Assembly: GCA_019751575.1 (NCBI GenBank)
Contig: JAIENF010000279.1
Location: 1-14,749 of the forward strand
Direction of reading: 5' to 3'
DNA: 14,749 nt
Origin: Burkholderiales bacterium
GTDB taxonomy: Bacteria > Pseudomonadota > Gammaproteobacteria > Burkholderiales > CAIKXV01
In this document: piece after piece, positions 14,424-14,749 of the stretch
Layout: each line of letters begins with the position of its first letter
Numbering within the stretch: the first letter of the stretch is position 1
The notes under the pieces: model-generated
What the model was told of the DNA's origin: nothing
Databases searched by the model: none
Seen by the model: the letters and a program-made list of their open reading frames with translations, nothing else
Made by a program: the position numbers and the translations under genes

Positions 14424-14749
14424 TCAGTGCATCCATGGGGCGGGCCCGGCACCGCGCTCGTCGATCGCATGCCCGAGCGAGTAGCGGTCGAGGGTGAAGG
14501 CGGCGTTGATCTCGTGCGGGCGGTCCTGGGCGATGGTGTGCGCGAAGCACCAGCCGGAGCCGGGCGTGGCCTTGAAGCCGCCATAGCACCAGCCGCAGTT
14601 CACGTAGAAGTTGTCGATCGGGGTCTTGCCGATGATCGGGCTGCCGTCCATGCTCATGTCCATGATGCCGCCCCACAGCCGCAGCAGGCGCAGCCGCGAG
14701 AACGACGGGAACAGCGCGATCGCGGCACCCACCACACGCTCGAGCACCG
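14424..14749 (-). CDS. soxB: sarcosine oxidase beta subunit, C-terminal part (cut by window edge)
   Basis: Only the last 108 codons or so are in the window; the gene continues past 14749. The part seen is the end of the D-amino-acid-oxidase-fold beta subunit that oxidises sarcosine. It contains [20 protein letters not shown], then [17 protein letters not shown] and [17 protein letters not shown], followed by IDERGAG near the end. The GGFKATP lysine region is characteristic. The covalent-FMN histidine and the FAD-binding N terminus lie outside the window and cannot be checked. The frame is open to the edge and no start is assigned. The stop is seven bases before soxD. The order soxB-soxD-soxA-soxG is the canonical operon order. 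Confidence 0.93.
   Translation of the reverse strand, partial: VLERVVGAAIALFPSFSRLRLLRLWGGIMDMSMDGSPIIGKTPIDNFYVNCGWCYGGFKATPGSGWCFAHTIAQDRPHEINAAFTLDRYSLGHAIDERGAGPAPWMH

Overview
The window is GC-rich, gene-dense chromosomal DNA, most likely from a betaproteobacterium of the Burkholderiales type. This is an inference from codon use and from three periplasmic Bug (TctC-like) tripartite-tricarboxylate-transporter binding proteins within 7 kb, an expansion typical of Bordetella, Achromobacter, Variovorax and Cupriavidus relatives. I see no tRNA, rRNA, CRISPR array, transposase or phage gene, and no gene-free stretch longer than about 170 bases.

Region 1 (1-72) lies beyond the last gene of a minus-strand run. 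It holds two short tandem repeats and a hairpin. Region 2 (73-7501, minus strand) holds seven genes in one direction. In transcription order they are a TauD/TfdA-type 2-oxoglutarate dioxygenase, an enolase-superfamily enzyme of mandelate-racemase type, Bug protein 2, an enolase-superfamily enzyme of muconate-lactonizing type, Bug protein 1, and LeuC- and LeuD-type hydro-lyase subunits. The six genes after the dioxygenase are packed with gaps of -4 to 37 bases. The dioxygenase is separated from them by 152 bases containing a strong hairpin. The content suggests uptake and catabolism of an unidentified organic or hydroxy acid.

Region 3 (7502-8364) is a divergent control region and a plus-strand GntR/FCD regulator. 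An AT-rich palindromic site lies inside the predicted dioxygenase promoter, which is the usual layout for a divergent repressor. The regulator itself appears to be read from a leaderless or nearly leaderless transcript.

Region 4 (8365-10450) has a third Bug protein (minus) that ends directly against the regulator. It is divergent from a plus-strand 3-hydroxyisobutyrate/tartronate-semialdehyde-reductase-family dehydrogenase, with promoter-like boxes on both strands between them.

Region 5 (10481-14749, minus strand) is a heterotetrameric sarcosine oxidase operon in the order soxB-soxD-soxA-soxG. soxB is cut by the window edge. The enzyme demethylates sarcosine to glycine and passes the methyl group to tetrahydrofolate. 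It looks functionally separate from the acid-catabolism block.

Nothing here is certainly a new system. The best candidate for something undescribed is the seven-gene block with its GntR regulator: two enolase-fold enzymes of different catalytic subgroups interleaved with two Bug proteins, plus a LeuCD paralogue and a 2-oxoglutarate dioxygenase. I cannot assign it a known pathway.
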